Shown here piece after piece: positions 23,764 to 32,700 of a DNA stretch of 64,000 bases (positions are counted from its first letter, which is position 1; every line of letters begins with the position of its first letter). Source of the DNA: Eutreptiella sp. 'Long Island Sound 2002' (taxonomy: Eukaryota; Euglenozoa; Euglenophyceae; Eutreptiales; Eutreptiaceae); the NCBI GenBank assembly GCA_964036045.1, contig OZ038382.1:131130556-131194555 (forward strand), written 5' to 3'. Made by a program: the position numbers and the translations under genes. The notes beneath the pieces are model-generated. The model was not told the origin of the DNA and searched no databases. It saw only the letters and a program-made list of their open reading frames with translations.

Positions 23764-24007
23764 CCATGTCACATTCTCCTGGTACCTATGTCCCTTCAAC
23801 GCTTATCTGTTCCTTGTTGTGCATGTCTCTCTCGACACAAAGGGAAATGCGTGTATTGCCTAGGAAACAAGTGTGCGCCGAGCCTCTTCTACACATAGGG
23901 CACTTTTTTGTTATCGACCCTTGACCCTTGAGGCGAGGAAGCGCGTCTAGGGTCTAGACCGTTGCGTCTCTGACCCAGACATTTGAGTTGGGCCTGCCCC
24001 AGCACCC

Positions 24008-24760
24008 ATGCGTTCATCCCCCACCCACTGCGGGCTGCCATTTGCCCTGTCGTCTAGCCCCCTTAGCGTGGCCTCTTCCGCCCCCTCCAGCCCTTCGTTC
24101 CCGGAATGCGGTTGGGGGGATCTGCCGGAGCTCTTGCGGTTTGGAGACCAACCCCCATCGCCACCGTGGGACTCTGATGCTCAGAAGTGTCTCAGCGAAC
24201 TAGCCTCCCCCCAGCCTCCATTGCCAACACCGCCTCCCTCTCCCCCTTCACCCCGCTGTGCACCAACAACCTCTCCAACGCCCGTAAGTCCTCCAACCAG
24301 ACCCCACATTAACCCAACCCCATACCTCGTAGCCCTGGAAGCCGTGGAGGAGGCCCTGATGTGCACTGCCGTGCCACCGCCATCCCCCCCGCAACCCCCC
24401 AAGTACGTACCCAAGGACCCGCCCATTCCCCCAAAGCCCACTGTACACGGGCCCTACAGTGCCAAAACACTGCAGCTCATCCGGGAGAATCACGGGGCTG
24501 GGGTCCAGTACTTCCTAGACGGGGTGCTGAACCGCCGAGCGATGTACCGGTTTGCTGTGCAGCAGCCCAAGAAAAACCCCTGCGGGTGTGGCAGGAGGGC
24601 ATGTGAATTAGTCGTTCGCATTTCCTCAGCACGGACGAGGAGCATGCAGCAGTGGTACTTGAAATCCTGTGTGCCACCCCAAAACCCCCCCGTATCCCCA
24701 AGCCAGCCCCGCCACCTGTGCCGTGTCGGCCGCTGCCCCCTCCACCAAGTGATCAGGTGA
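24008..24760 (+). CDS. Proline-rich N-terminal segment of the helicase gene
   Basis: Open frame of 250 aa from ATG 24008. Residues 1-150 are Pro/Ser-rich low complexity. Residues ~150-200 look like a folded segment (YSAKTLQLIRENHGAGVQYF, then NRRAMYRFAVQ and PCGCGRRAC). After the cysteine cluster, at about 24605, this frame loses protein character and frame 1 gains it, so the last ~50 residues to the TGA at 24758 are probably spurious. I do not recognise a family. Its position directly upstream of the helicase, on the same strand and in the same Pro-rich style, suggests it is the start of that gene; an intron or a frameshift would be needed to join them. Confidence 0.4.
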   Translation: MRSSPTHCGLPFALSSSPLSVASSAPSSPSFPECGWGDLPELLRFGDQPPSPPWDSDAQKCLSELASPQPPLPTPPPSPPSPRCAPTTSPTPVSPPTRPHINPTPYLVALEAVEEALMCTAVPPPSPPQPPKYVPKDPPIPPKPTVHGPYSAKTLQLIRENHGAGVQYFLDGVLNRRAMYRFAVQQPKKNPCGCGRRACELVVRISSARTRSMQQWYLKSCVPPQNPPVSPSQPRHLCRVGRCPLHQVIR

Positions 24761-25002
24761 CGGTGACCCAGTATAGCAGGCACCGCCGTACCTCACTCCT
24801 CCCACTGGCTGCCGCCTCAAAGCGGCCATGCCCCACCCCGCAGTTTGGTTCATTGCTCCAGCGGCGTGCGTCCCAGTCCGCCCCCCCGCAATTCGGGTCA
24901 TTGCTCCCTGCGCAAGCCCCCCTGCAGCGACCCCAGACTTCGGCGAGACGTTCGAATTTCCAGCTCTTCGGGCAGTGTGCGCCGAGCGTCTCTTACTCGT
25001 AG
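24605..25002 (+). CDS. Linker segment of the helicase gene, shifted frame
   Basis: Frame 1 from just after a TGA at 24604 to a TAG at 25000-25002. It reads SRSHFLSTDEEHAAVVLEIL, then a Pro-rich stretch, then a twice-repeated Pro-Gln-Phe-Gly-Ser-Leu-Leu phrase. No start codon is needed if it is an internal segment. Past the stop, frame 2 (25015 onward) takes over. The alternative is that it is one of several exons; no clear GT/AG pair was identified. Function unknown. Confidence 0.35.
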
Positions 25003-25014
25003 GGCACTCTTCCA

Positions 25015-25572
25015 AATGGCTGCAAAATGGCTCGCCAAGACCAAGTATGGTGCAAAGCCGAAGCCGAAGGCAACGGCACCACCACCATCACCATCACCAT
25101 CACCATGGCACGCCCGGGAGGCGCGCGCCTCCGCCCGTGTCCCGGCCCGCGCGCCGGCTGAGAGGGGCGCGCCGCACTGTGCCCCCGAAAAGGCACCGGC
25201 AACTCAACCAGGCGCCCCAAAGGCGCCACAGTCTGCCCCTGTCCCGGCCCTGGCGCCGGCTGACAGGGGCGCGCCGCACTCTGCCCCCAAAAAGGCACCG
25301 GCAACTCAACCGCGCGCCCCAGAGGCGCCGCAGTCCGCCCCTATCCCGGCCCTGGCGCCGGCTGACAGGGGCGCGCCGGACTCTGCCCCCCCAAAGGCAA
25401 TGGTACCTCAACCGCGCGCCCCAGAGGCGCTGCACTCCGCCCTTGTCCCGGCCCTGGCGCCGGCTTACAGGGGCGCGGGACCCTCTGCCCCCCCACAGGC
25501 ACCGCCCCAGCCGCCACCCGGGGGTGTGGATTTCGTCATGATCCCACCGCAACCCTCGGCACATCATCATCA
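25015..25572 (+). CDS. Ala/Pro-repeat linker of the helicase gene
   Basis: Frame 2 (open from about 24764). It starts MAAKWLAKTKYGAKPKPK, then a run of Pro-Ser, then four 34-aa repeats (102-bp period; the GTCCCGG-like phrase falls at 25139, 25241, 25343 and 25445) of the type APVPALAPADRGAP. It is basic and Ala/Pro-rich, so probably a flexible linker. At about 25560-25575, in a CATCATCATCATT run, frame 2 gives way to frame 1, which carries the helicase. Confidence 0.4.
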
Positions 25573-25960
25573 TTGCGCGCCCCTGAGCCGCAGCAATCCG
25601 CCCCTATCCCGGCCATGGCGCCGGTGGACTCGGGCTCGCCACAGGGTGCCCAACCCTCTGCACCAGCAATGCGTGCCCCCGAGCCGCAGCAATCCGCCCC
25701 TGTCCCGGCCATGGCGCCGGCTGACTCGGGCGCGCCACAGGGTACCCAACCCTCTGCACCAGCAATGCGTGCCCCCGAGCCGAAGCAATCCGCCCCTGTC
25801 CCGGCCATGGCGCCGGCTGCCTCGGGCGCGCCACAGGTTACCCAACCCTCTGCACCAGCAATGCGTGCCCCCGAGCTGCAGCAATCTGCCCCTGTCCCGG
25901 CCATGGCGCCGGTCGACTCGGGTGCGCCACAAGGAGCTCAACCCTCTTCACAACCACCAT
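25139..25960 (+). repeat. Coding minisatellite: 102-bp and 96-bp repeats
   Basis: Two related in-phase minisatellites. Four units of 102 bp start at 25139, 25241, 25343 and 25445. Four units of 96 bp start at 25606, 25702, 25798 and 25894. Both encode APVPAxAPADxGAP-like peptides. Both periods are multiples of three, as expected for a repeat expanding inside a translated gene. Confidence 0.85.
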
Positions 25961-26757
25961 GTGCTGCTCAGCCACAGCAGCCAACACTGTTGCCCACTAC
26001 GGCCACGTTGAACGACATGGACTACGGGCCCGATGACAACCTTGTCAAAGGGTTTACGCAACGGTGGCTTGGCCGCGACAAGTTCGTGACCAAAGCATCA
26101 GAGGTGTACACCGTCCATGAGATGGCGGCCGCTGAGGTGTGGGCAGACAAGAACGGCACCAAGCGGAACCTGGCCTTTGAGCGATGGTGGCCCCACGGTG
26201 ATGGCGATGGGGATGGGAATGCTCCCCCACCGCCACAATGGGCCTCCCAAATGGAGGTCTGGGGCAACTATGAGCTGCCCGATGGTGACATGGTGCGTGG
26301 CTGGATCTCCAGCAACCAGAACTGGGATAAAAACAAGCCGGACTTCGAGCCGAGGGTGCATGGAGATGGCATCTCAGGACAGCGTGTTTGGATCAGCTGT
26401 GCCAATAAGCCACGCACCAATCTCACTGACACCTATTGGTGTAAGGTTGTCCCCAACACAGGTGCCTTTCAGACTTTGGGTAGGGAGATCCAGAACGGAG
26501 AAGCGTGGCCCAAACTGCTGGCAAACATGCGGGACGAACCGAGGGACACGCCTCCCCTGTTGACCGAGGACCAGGACATCCTGAAACACCTTGTCAAACA
26601 GCACGGGCTGAATCCCTCACAGGCGTTGGCTGTGCGGCAGGTGTTGGATGAGTCATGCATCACAGCATTGACTGGTGGTGCTGGCACAGGGAAGTCGGAG
26701 ACTTTGGTGGCATGCATCAAGGCCGTGCTATGGCAGCAAGGCCTCCTGGTCGCCTAG
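25573..26757 (+). CDS. UPF1-like SF1 helicase, N-terminal part to Walker A
   Basis: Frame 1 open frame, 394 aa, ended by TAG at 26755-26757. The first ~130 residues are 32-aa Ala/Pro/Gln repeats. Residues ~140-300 are a folded region I cannot name (YGPDDNLVKGFTQRWLGRD, FERWWPHGDGDGDG, QNWDKNKPDFEP). Then come LTEDQDILKHLV and LNPSQALAVRQVL, which match the Q-motif region of SF1 helicases, and GGAGTGKSE, a canonical Walker A at 26674-26700. The frame downstream of the TAG continues with the remaining helicase motifs in the same phase, so the stop interrupts one gene between motif I and motif Ia. Known for the family: ATP-dependent 5'-3' unwinding of RNA or DNA. Confidence 0.75.
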   Translation: MRAPEPQQSAPIPAMAPVDSGSPQGAQPSAPAMRAPEPQQSAPVPAMAPADSGAPQGTQPSAPAMRAPEPKQSAPVPAMAPAASGAPQVTQPSAPAMRAPELQQSAPVPAMAPVDSGAPQGAQPSSQPPCAAQPQQPTLLPTTATLNDMDYGPDDNLVKGFTQRWLGRDKFVTKASEVYTVHEMAAAEVWADKNGTKRNLAFERWWPHGDGDGDGNAPPPPQWASQMEVWGNYELPDGDMVRGWISSNQNWDKNKPDFEPRVHGDGISGQRVWISCANKPRTNLTDTYWCKVVPNTGAFQTLGREIQNGEAWPKLLANMRDEPRDTPPLLTEDQDILKHLVKQHGLNPSQALAVRQVLDESCITALTGGAGTGKSETLVACIKAVLWQQGLLVA

Positions 26758-28617
26758 AACCCTGAACCTGCTGACCGGAGTACGTGGAACATGGGCAGGA
26801 AGGTGGGGGGACCTGAGTCGGATACCCCACCCCGCGCATGCGTGGTGGTGACTGCACCCACGAACGCACAAGTCGACATGTTGTTGGCACGCGTTCACGA
26901 GGAGTGTTACAAGGACAGTGTGTTTGGTGAGAAGGTGCTTGGCGACCACCCAGCCCCCTGGTTGCGCCTCCGAGCCCAACGGGCTACTGCCCCAACAGGC
27001 CTGGCACCCTTCGACCAGGAGGAGGTGCAGAAGACCTTGGGCAAGACCCCAGGTTGCAAGCCTACCCTCAAATGTGCCCTCAACTTCTTCCGTGTGCTGT
27101 TTGCCACGGCTGGGATGGTTGCTAACCGGCACAAGATGCTGCTTGGGAAAGGGCAAGAAAAAACCAAGTTCGCGTTCAGCTTCGTGGATGAGGCGTCGAG
27201 GCACAGCATCCCTGTAGGCCCGGACTTGGCCGCCATGGGCAGCCAATGTCTGCTGTGTGGTGACCCAGGGCAGTTGCGGCCCTACAGCCACGTCCAGCTT
27301 TTGGCAAGTCAGTGTGAGGCTGAGAAGCTTGAGGTAGTCCCCCACAAAGTGGCATGGCCACGGGAGGACACCTTCAAGTACAACGGGGTTGTAAGGAACG
27401 GTCCTGGCCCAGAAGTGCATTGGCATGATTCGCATCGGTTTTGCACCACCAGCACCTTGCAATTCTTTTTGTACTGCACGCGCTGCCGGGCCAATATCCT
27501 GGTACAACAGTACCGGATGACCCAGCCGCTGGCCACGGTCATGCGTGCCTTGTTTACGGGGGGGGCAGTTGGCCACTACCACTCATCTGAGCACCCCCTC
27601 CCCGACCCCATCCTGAACAACCCCATCCGCATTGTGGACCTCGCTGGGTCCACCTGGTGGGGGGAGTTGGAGCAGTCTTTGGGGGCACAGGACCTAGGTA
27701 GAATGTGGCACGACGTAGGGGAAGCATGGGCCACCCTGCGAATGGATCCGGTGTTGCTGAACAAGGGGGGCCTGAGCATGGAGGAGGGTCTGCTGGTGTG
27801 CCATTTTTTGGAGTATGTTGCCAGGAAAGGGACCTACCCAGCACAGTGGGTAGCGGTAGTGACGACTCACTACGCACAGATGGTGTGGCTGAAACACTGC
27901 TTGGCGTGTGTTGGCCGCAAGTGGCACACCCATCATGTAAACCTCCTCAGAACGGTTGCGACCCTCGATAGGTTCCAGGGGCTGCAAGCCCCAGTGATCT
28001 TGGCCTCCCTGGTGTCCACGACACCAGGAATCATGCACGACATCTGGCGGTCAAACACCCTGACCAGCAGGGCGCAGTCGGAGCTGCACCTCTTCGGGCA
28101 GTTTGCACTTTGGACCACCCGACCCACCCCTGGTGTATGGCTCGAGGCACTGCACGCGATGCAGTGGCAAGCAGCCTCTGGGACTGTGAGCGACACTCTT
28201 GAGCTGGCAGGGGTTCTGAGGGAGGCCGCAACTGTGGAGAAGATTGTGCATGGCACAATCTACCGGTTGGCTGGGGGGGTGGTGGGGCACTGGCTGTGGA
28301 AGCCATGGAGGAGGCACAAGAGGTCAGGGGACCCATGGGGGTATTCACCAGGCAGTGCGGATCAGTTGCTTGACTTTGAGCGCATCATGGCCAACAATCG
28401 GAAGGATGAGGTGTCTGTTTCTCTGAGGGATGCACGGGGGAACATTGTGAAACCCCGCCTTCTGGGCGACATCCTGCCTGACTTCACCGAATGGGCGCTC
28501 CTGTACGTCTTGGTTGAGGACGATGGACAAGGGGACAGGGGAGAGGGGGACTGGGGGGGGCTGGTGAGGGTAACCCACACATCCAAGCTTGACGTGTGGG
28601 AGCAGCGACTCGTCTAG
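26758..28617 (+). CDS. UPF1-like SF1 helicase core
   Basis: Same frame as the preceding segment; the first ATG is 26791. Motifs in order: Ia VVTAPTNAQVD (about 26851-26880), motif II FVDEAS (27181-27198), motif III LCGDPGQLRP (27253-27282), motif IV QQYRM (27505-27519), motif V LDRFQG followed by VILASLV (27964-28017), and motif VI LTSRAQSELHLFG (28060-28098). The spacing and the QYRM and FQG signatures place it with UPF1/NAM7-type helicases. All catalytic residues I can check are present, which argues against long decay. The frame ends at TAG 28615-28617 but stays open afterwards in the same phase. Without the Walker A part this ORF alone could not hydrolyse ATP, so it needs readthrough, or it is a broken copy. 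Confidence 0.85.
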   Translation, partial: NPEPADRSTWNMGRKVGGPESDTPPRACVVVTAPTNAQVDMLLARVHEECYKDSVFGEKVLGDHPAPWLRLRAQRATAPTGLAPFDQEEVQKTLGKTPGCKPTLKCALNFFRVLFATAGMVANRHKMLLGKGQEKTKFAFSFVDEASRHSIPVGPDLAAMGSQCLLCGDPGQLRPYSHVQLLASQCEAEKLEVVPHKVAWPREDTFKYNGVVRNGPGPEVHWHDSHRFCTTSTLQFFLYCTRCRANILVQQYRMTQPLATVMRALFTGGAVGHYHSSEHPLPDPILNNPIRIVDLAGSTWWGELEQSLGAQDLGRMWHDVGEAWATLRMDPVLLNKGGLSMEEGLLVCHFLEYVARKGTYPAQWVAVVTTHYAQMVWLKHCLACVGRKWHTHHVNLLRTVATLDRFQGLQAPVILASLVSTTPGIMHDIWRSNTLTSRAQSELHLFGQFALWTTRPTPGVWLEALHAMQWQAASGTVSDTLELAGVLREAATVEKIVHGTIYRLAGGVVGHWLWKPWRRHKRSGDPWGYSPGSADQLLDFERIMANNRKDEVSVSLRDARGNIVKPRLLGDILPDFTEWALLYVLVEDDGQGDRGEGDWGGLVRVTHTSKLDVWEQRLV

Positions 28618-28869
28618 CACCTGGTGGGAAGGCCCCTATTCTACAAGCAAAAGTACAGCAACAAGGAGACAGTAGGGGCGTACCGCACGATCCACCTGCC
28701 CTTGTGGCAGGACGCGTACGCCTGCTTGGATTCCCTGCTGTTCTTGTGTGCGGAATTCCGCACCCCTATTGGTGTGTACGTGGCGTCCCTGCTCCATGGT
28801 GTGCACCCTTGCCCTGGGGACCTTGGGGTATGTGCACCAATTCCGGTGCACGAGGAGGAAGCCCCCTAA
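28618..28869 (+). CDS. C-terminal extension of the helicase after a second TAG
   Basis: In phase with the helicase, directly after TAG 28615. It reads GRPLFYKQKYSNKETVGAY, then WQDAYACLDSLLFLCAEF, and ends at TAA 28867-28869. It has protein-like composition and no low complexity. Beyond the TAA the same phase still reads WGWRKLPHGVKDYILGRH with further TAA/TAG codons before a TGA near 28952. Function unknown; likely the natural C-terminus of the helicase gene. Confidence 0.5.
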   Translation, partial: HLVGRPLFYKQKYSNKETVGAYRTIHLPLWQDAYACLDSLLFLCAEFRTPIGVYVASLLHGVHPCPGDLGVCAPIPVHEEEAP

Positions 28870-29010
28870 TGGGGGTGGCGCAAGCTGCCCCACGGGGTGA
28901 AAGATTACATTTTGGGCCGCCACTAACCCTGTATGTAGAAGAACGTGCATTGACCCATGGCCTCTGACCATCCCTGCCACATCACAACAGTACCAGCCAC
29001 AGCACCAGCG

Positions 29011-29702
29011 GGAAAGAGTACACACATGTGATCACCACCAGGTTTGCTGCACTGTGCGTTCATTATGTTTGTCCGCTGCGGCACGAATGTGCCCATGCCT
29101 GACTGCGCAAGATTGAAGGAGGTCTCCAAGGTCTTCAGGGTGGGGATGCCCAAAAAGGAGGTTGAAGACACGCCAACGATAATTGCCGTTCAACAATGAT
29201 ACAGGACAATACATGACAATTTGGGGGGTCTACAGCCCCAAAATATTCCACGGAAGGGGTTCCGTCAAATGTTTGGGGGGTCTACACCCCCAATATGGTG
29301 GGGTGCATCAGGAACAGGCCTATGCATGCCCAGAGCGTGCCTGTGGACGCCTCTGTGCCAGCCGTGGCGCTGGCACAAGGCGCAGCCCCCCCTTCCCCAA
29401 CTGCAACACAGAGTGCTTCAAGGGTAGGGGACATGAGTACGCATGCCCAGAGCATGCCTAATGAGATGTGGGAAAGAGTACACACATGTGATCACCACTA
29501 GGTGTGCTGCACTGTGCGTTCATTATGTTTGTCCGCAATGGTACGAATGTGCCCATGCCTGACTGCCCAAGATTGAAGGAGGTCTCCAAGGTCTTCAGGG
29601 TGGGGATGCCCAAAAAGGAGGTTGAAGACGGGCCAACGATAATTGCCCTTCAACAATGATACATGACAATACATGACAATTTGGGGGGTGTACACCCCCA
29701 AA
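29011..29702 (+). repeat. 459-bp direct duplication at left edge of satellite C
   Basis: A ~220-bp block beginning GGGAAAGAGTACACACATGT occurs at 29011 and again at 29470 with about 95% identity by eye. It includes GAAGGAGGTCTCCAAGG and a tail of TACATGACAATTTGGGG. Each copy runs straight into satellite C units: about 1.5 units at 29220-29300 after the first, and the whole 26-kb array after the second. Between them lies a fragment of the transposase gene. The simplest reading is a tandem duplication of a 459-bp cassette consisting of block, satellite and gene scrap. Confidence 0.8.
29303..29469 (+). pseudogene. Fragment of the OTU/USP/transposase gene
   Basis: Near-identical to 60806-60972: both encode RNRPMHA, SVPxDASVPA, ALAQGA and SASRVGDMSTHAQSMPNEM. 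The match stops abruptly at ATGAGATGTG, after which this copy enters the 29470 direct repeat while the gene copy continues as VAAWAPLQ. It is therefore an internal fragment of the element's gene, not an independent gene. Confidence 0.85.
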
Positions 29703-32700
29703 ATATTTCACAGAAGGGGTTCCGTCAAATATTTGGTGGGTGTACAGCCCCCAAATATTTGACGGAAGGGGTTCCGTCAAATATTCGGGGGGTGTACAGC
29801 CCCCAAATATTTCACGGAAGGGGTTCCGTCAAATATTTGGTGGGTCTACAGCTGCCAAATATTTGACGGAAGGGGTTCCGTCAAATATTTGGGGGGTGTA
29901 CAGCCCCCAAATATTTGACGGAAGGGGTTCCGTCAAATATTTGGTTCGGTCTACAGCCCCCAAATATTTGACGGAAGGGGTTCCGTCAAATATTTGGTGG
30001 GTCTACAACCCCCAAATATTTGACGGATGGGGTTCCGTCAAATTTTTGGGGGGTGTACACCCCCAAAATATTTCACGGAAGGGGTTCCGTCAAATATTTG
30101 GTGGGTCTACAGCCCCCAAATATTTGACGGAAGGGGTTCCGTCAAATATTTGGGGGGTGTACAGCCCCCAAATATTTGACGGATGGCGTTCCGTCAAATA
30201 TTTGGTGGGTGTACAGCCCCCAAATATTTGATGGAAGTGGTTCCGTCAAATATTTGGTGGGGGTACAGCCCCCAAATATTTGACGGAAGGGGTTCTGTCA
30301 AATATTTGGAGGGTGTACGGCCCCAAAAATTTTGACGGAAGGGGTTCCGTCAAATATTTGGTGGGTCTACAGCCCCCAAATATTTGACGGATGGGGTTCC
30401 GTCAAATATTTGGGGGGTGTACAACCCCAAAATATTTCACGGGAGGGGTTGCGTCAAATATTTGGTTGGTGTACAGCTGCCAAATATTTGACGGATGGCG
30501 TTCCGTCAAATATTTGGGGGGTGTACAGCCCCCAAATATTTGACGGAAGGGGTTCCGTCAAATATTTGGTGGGTGTGCAGCCCCCAAATATTTCACGGAA
30601 GGGGTTCCATCAAATATTTGGGGGGTGTACAGCCCCCAAATATTTGACGGATGGCGTTCCGTCAAATATTTGGGGGGTGTACAGCCCCCAAATATTTGAC
30701 GGAAGGGGTTCCGTCAAATATTTGGTGGGTGTACAGCCCCCAAATATTTCACGGAAGGGGTTCCGTCAAATATTTGGGGGGTGTACAGCCCCAAAATATT
30801 TCACGGAAGGGGTTCTGTCAAATATTTGGTGGGTGTACAACCCCCAAATATTTGACGGATGGCGTTCCGTCAAATATTTGGGGGGTGTACAACCCCCAAA
30901 TATTTGACGGAACCCCTTCCGTCCAGTATTTGGGGGGTGTACAGCCCCCAAATATTTGACGCAAGGGGGTCCGTCAAATATTTGGTGGGTGTACAGCCCC
31001 CAAATATTTCACGGAAGGGGTTCCGTCAAATATTTGGGGGGTGTACAGCCCCAAAATATTTGACGGAAGGGGTTCCGTCAAATATTTGGGGGGTGTATAG
31101 CCCCCAAATATTTGACGGATGGCGTTCCGTCAAATATTTGGGGGGTGTACAGCCCCCAAATATTTGACGGAAGGGGTTCTGTCAAATATTTGGTGGGTGT
31201 ACAGCCCCCAAATATTTGACGGATGGGGTTCCGTCAAATATTTGGGGGGTGTACAACCCCCAAATATTTGACGGAACCCCTTCCGTCCAAGATTTTGGGG
31301 GGTGTACAGCCCCCAAATATTTCACGGAAGGGGTTCCGTCAAATATTTGGTGGGTGTACAGCCCCAAAATATTTGACGAATGGCGTTCCGTCAAATATTT
31401 GGTGGGTGTACAGCCCCAAAATATTTGACGGAAGGGGTTCCGTCAAATATTTGGGGGGTGTACAGCCCCAAAATATTTGACGGAAGGGGTTCCGTCAAAT
31501 ATTTGGTCGGTGTACAGCCCCAAAATATTTGACGGAAGGGGTTCCGTCAAATATTTGGGGGGTGTACAGCCCCCAAATATTTGACGGATGGGGTTCCGTC
31601 AAATATTTGGGGGGTGTACAGCTGCCAAATATTTGACGGATGGCGTTCCGTCAAATATTTGGGGGGTGTACAGCCCCCAAATATTTGACGGAAGGGGTTC
31701 CGTCAAATATTTGGTGGGTGTACAGCCCCCAAATATTTCATGGAAGGGGTTCCATCAAATATTTGGGGGGTGTACAGCCCCAAAATATTTCACGGAAGGG
31801 GTGCTGTCAAATATTTGGTGGGTGTACAACCCCCAAATATTTGACGGATGGCGTTCCGTCAAATATTTGGGGGGTCTACAGCCCCAAAATATTTGACGGA
31901 ACCCCTTCCGTCCAGTATTTGGGGGGTGTACAGCCCCCAAATATTTGACGGAAGGGGTTCCGTCAAATATTTGGTGGGTGTACAGCCCCCAAATATTTGA
32001 CGGAAGGGGTTCCGTCAAATATTTGGGGGGTGTACAGCCCCCAAATATTTGACGAAAGGGGTTCCGTCAAACATTTGGTGGGTGTACAGCCCCCAAATAT
32101 TTGATGGAAGGGGTTCCGTCAAGTATTTGGTGGGTGTACAGCCCCCAAATATTTGACGGAAGGGGTTCCGTCAAATATTTGGTGGGTGTACAGCCCCCAA
32201 ATATTTGACGGAAGGGGTTCCGTCAAATGTTTAGGGCGTGTACAGCCCCAAAATATTTGACGGAAAGGGTTCCGTCAAATATTTGGTGGGTGTACAGCCC
32301 CCAAATATTTGGAGGATGGTGTTCCGTCAAATTTTTGGGGGGTGTACACCCCCGAAATATTTCACGGAAGGGGTTCCGTCAAATATTTGGTGGGTGTACA
32401 GCCCCCAAATATTTGACGGATGGCGTTCCGTCAAATATTTGGGGGCAGTACAGCCCCCAAATATTTGACGGAAGGGGTTCCGTCAAATATTTGCTGGGTG
32501 TACAGCCCCCAAATATTTCACGGAAGGGGTTCCGTCAAATATTTGGTGGGTGTACAGCCCCCAAATATTTGACAGAAGGGGTTCCGTCAAATATTTGGTG
32601 GGTGTACAACCCCCAAATATTTCACGGAAGGGGTTCCGTCAAATATTTGGGGGGTGTACAGCCCCCAAATATTTGATGGAAGGGGTTCCGTCAAATATTT

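Larger units (their letters stand above)
21441..24007. other. Gene-free stretch with dispersed hairpin repeats
   Basis: Open frames up to about 154 aa are present (21697-22155, 22088-22552, 23132-23590), but their translations lack family motifs and they overlap in several phases, so I do not call genes. The stretch holds three copies of a ~105-bp hairpin-bearing repeat and a related ~45-bp block (CCCCCGCAGGGACC near 21758 and 22698). The phrase GAGAAGGGG followed by a pyrimidine recurs at about 21633, 21926, 22540, 23062, 23549 and 23753. A scrap of the helicase-gene linker also lies here at 22870-23034. Confidence 0.5.

Noticed and set aside
25536-25941. Minus-strand Ala/Gly/Arg-rich open frames
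   Set aside because: They are shadows of the in-phase 96-bp coding minisatellite.
26728-27582. 284-aa minus-strand open frame
   Set aside because: It is the antisense shadow of the helicase, whose motifs are clear on the plus strand.
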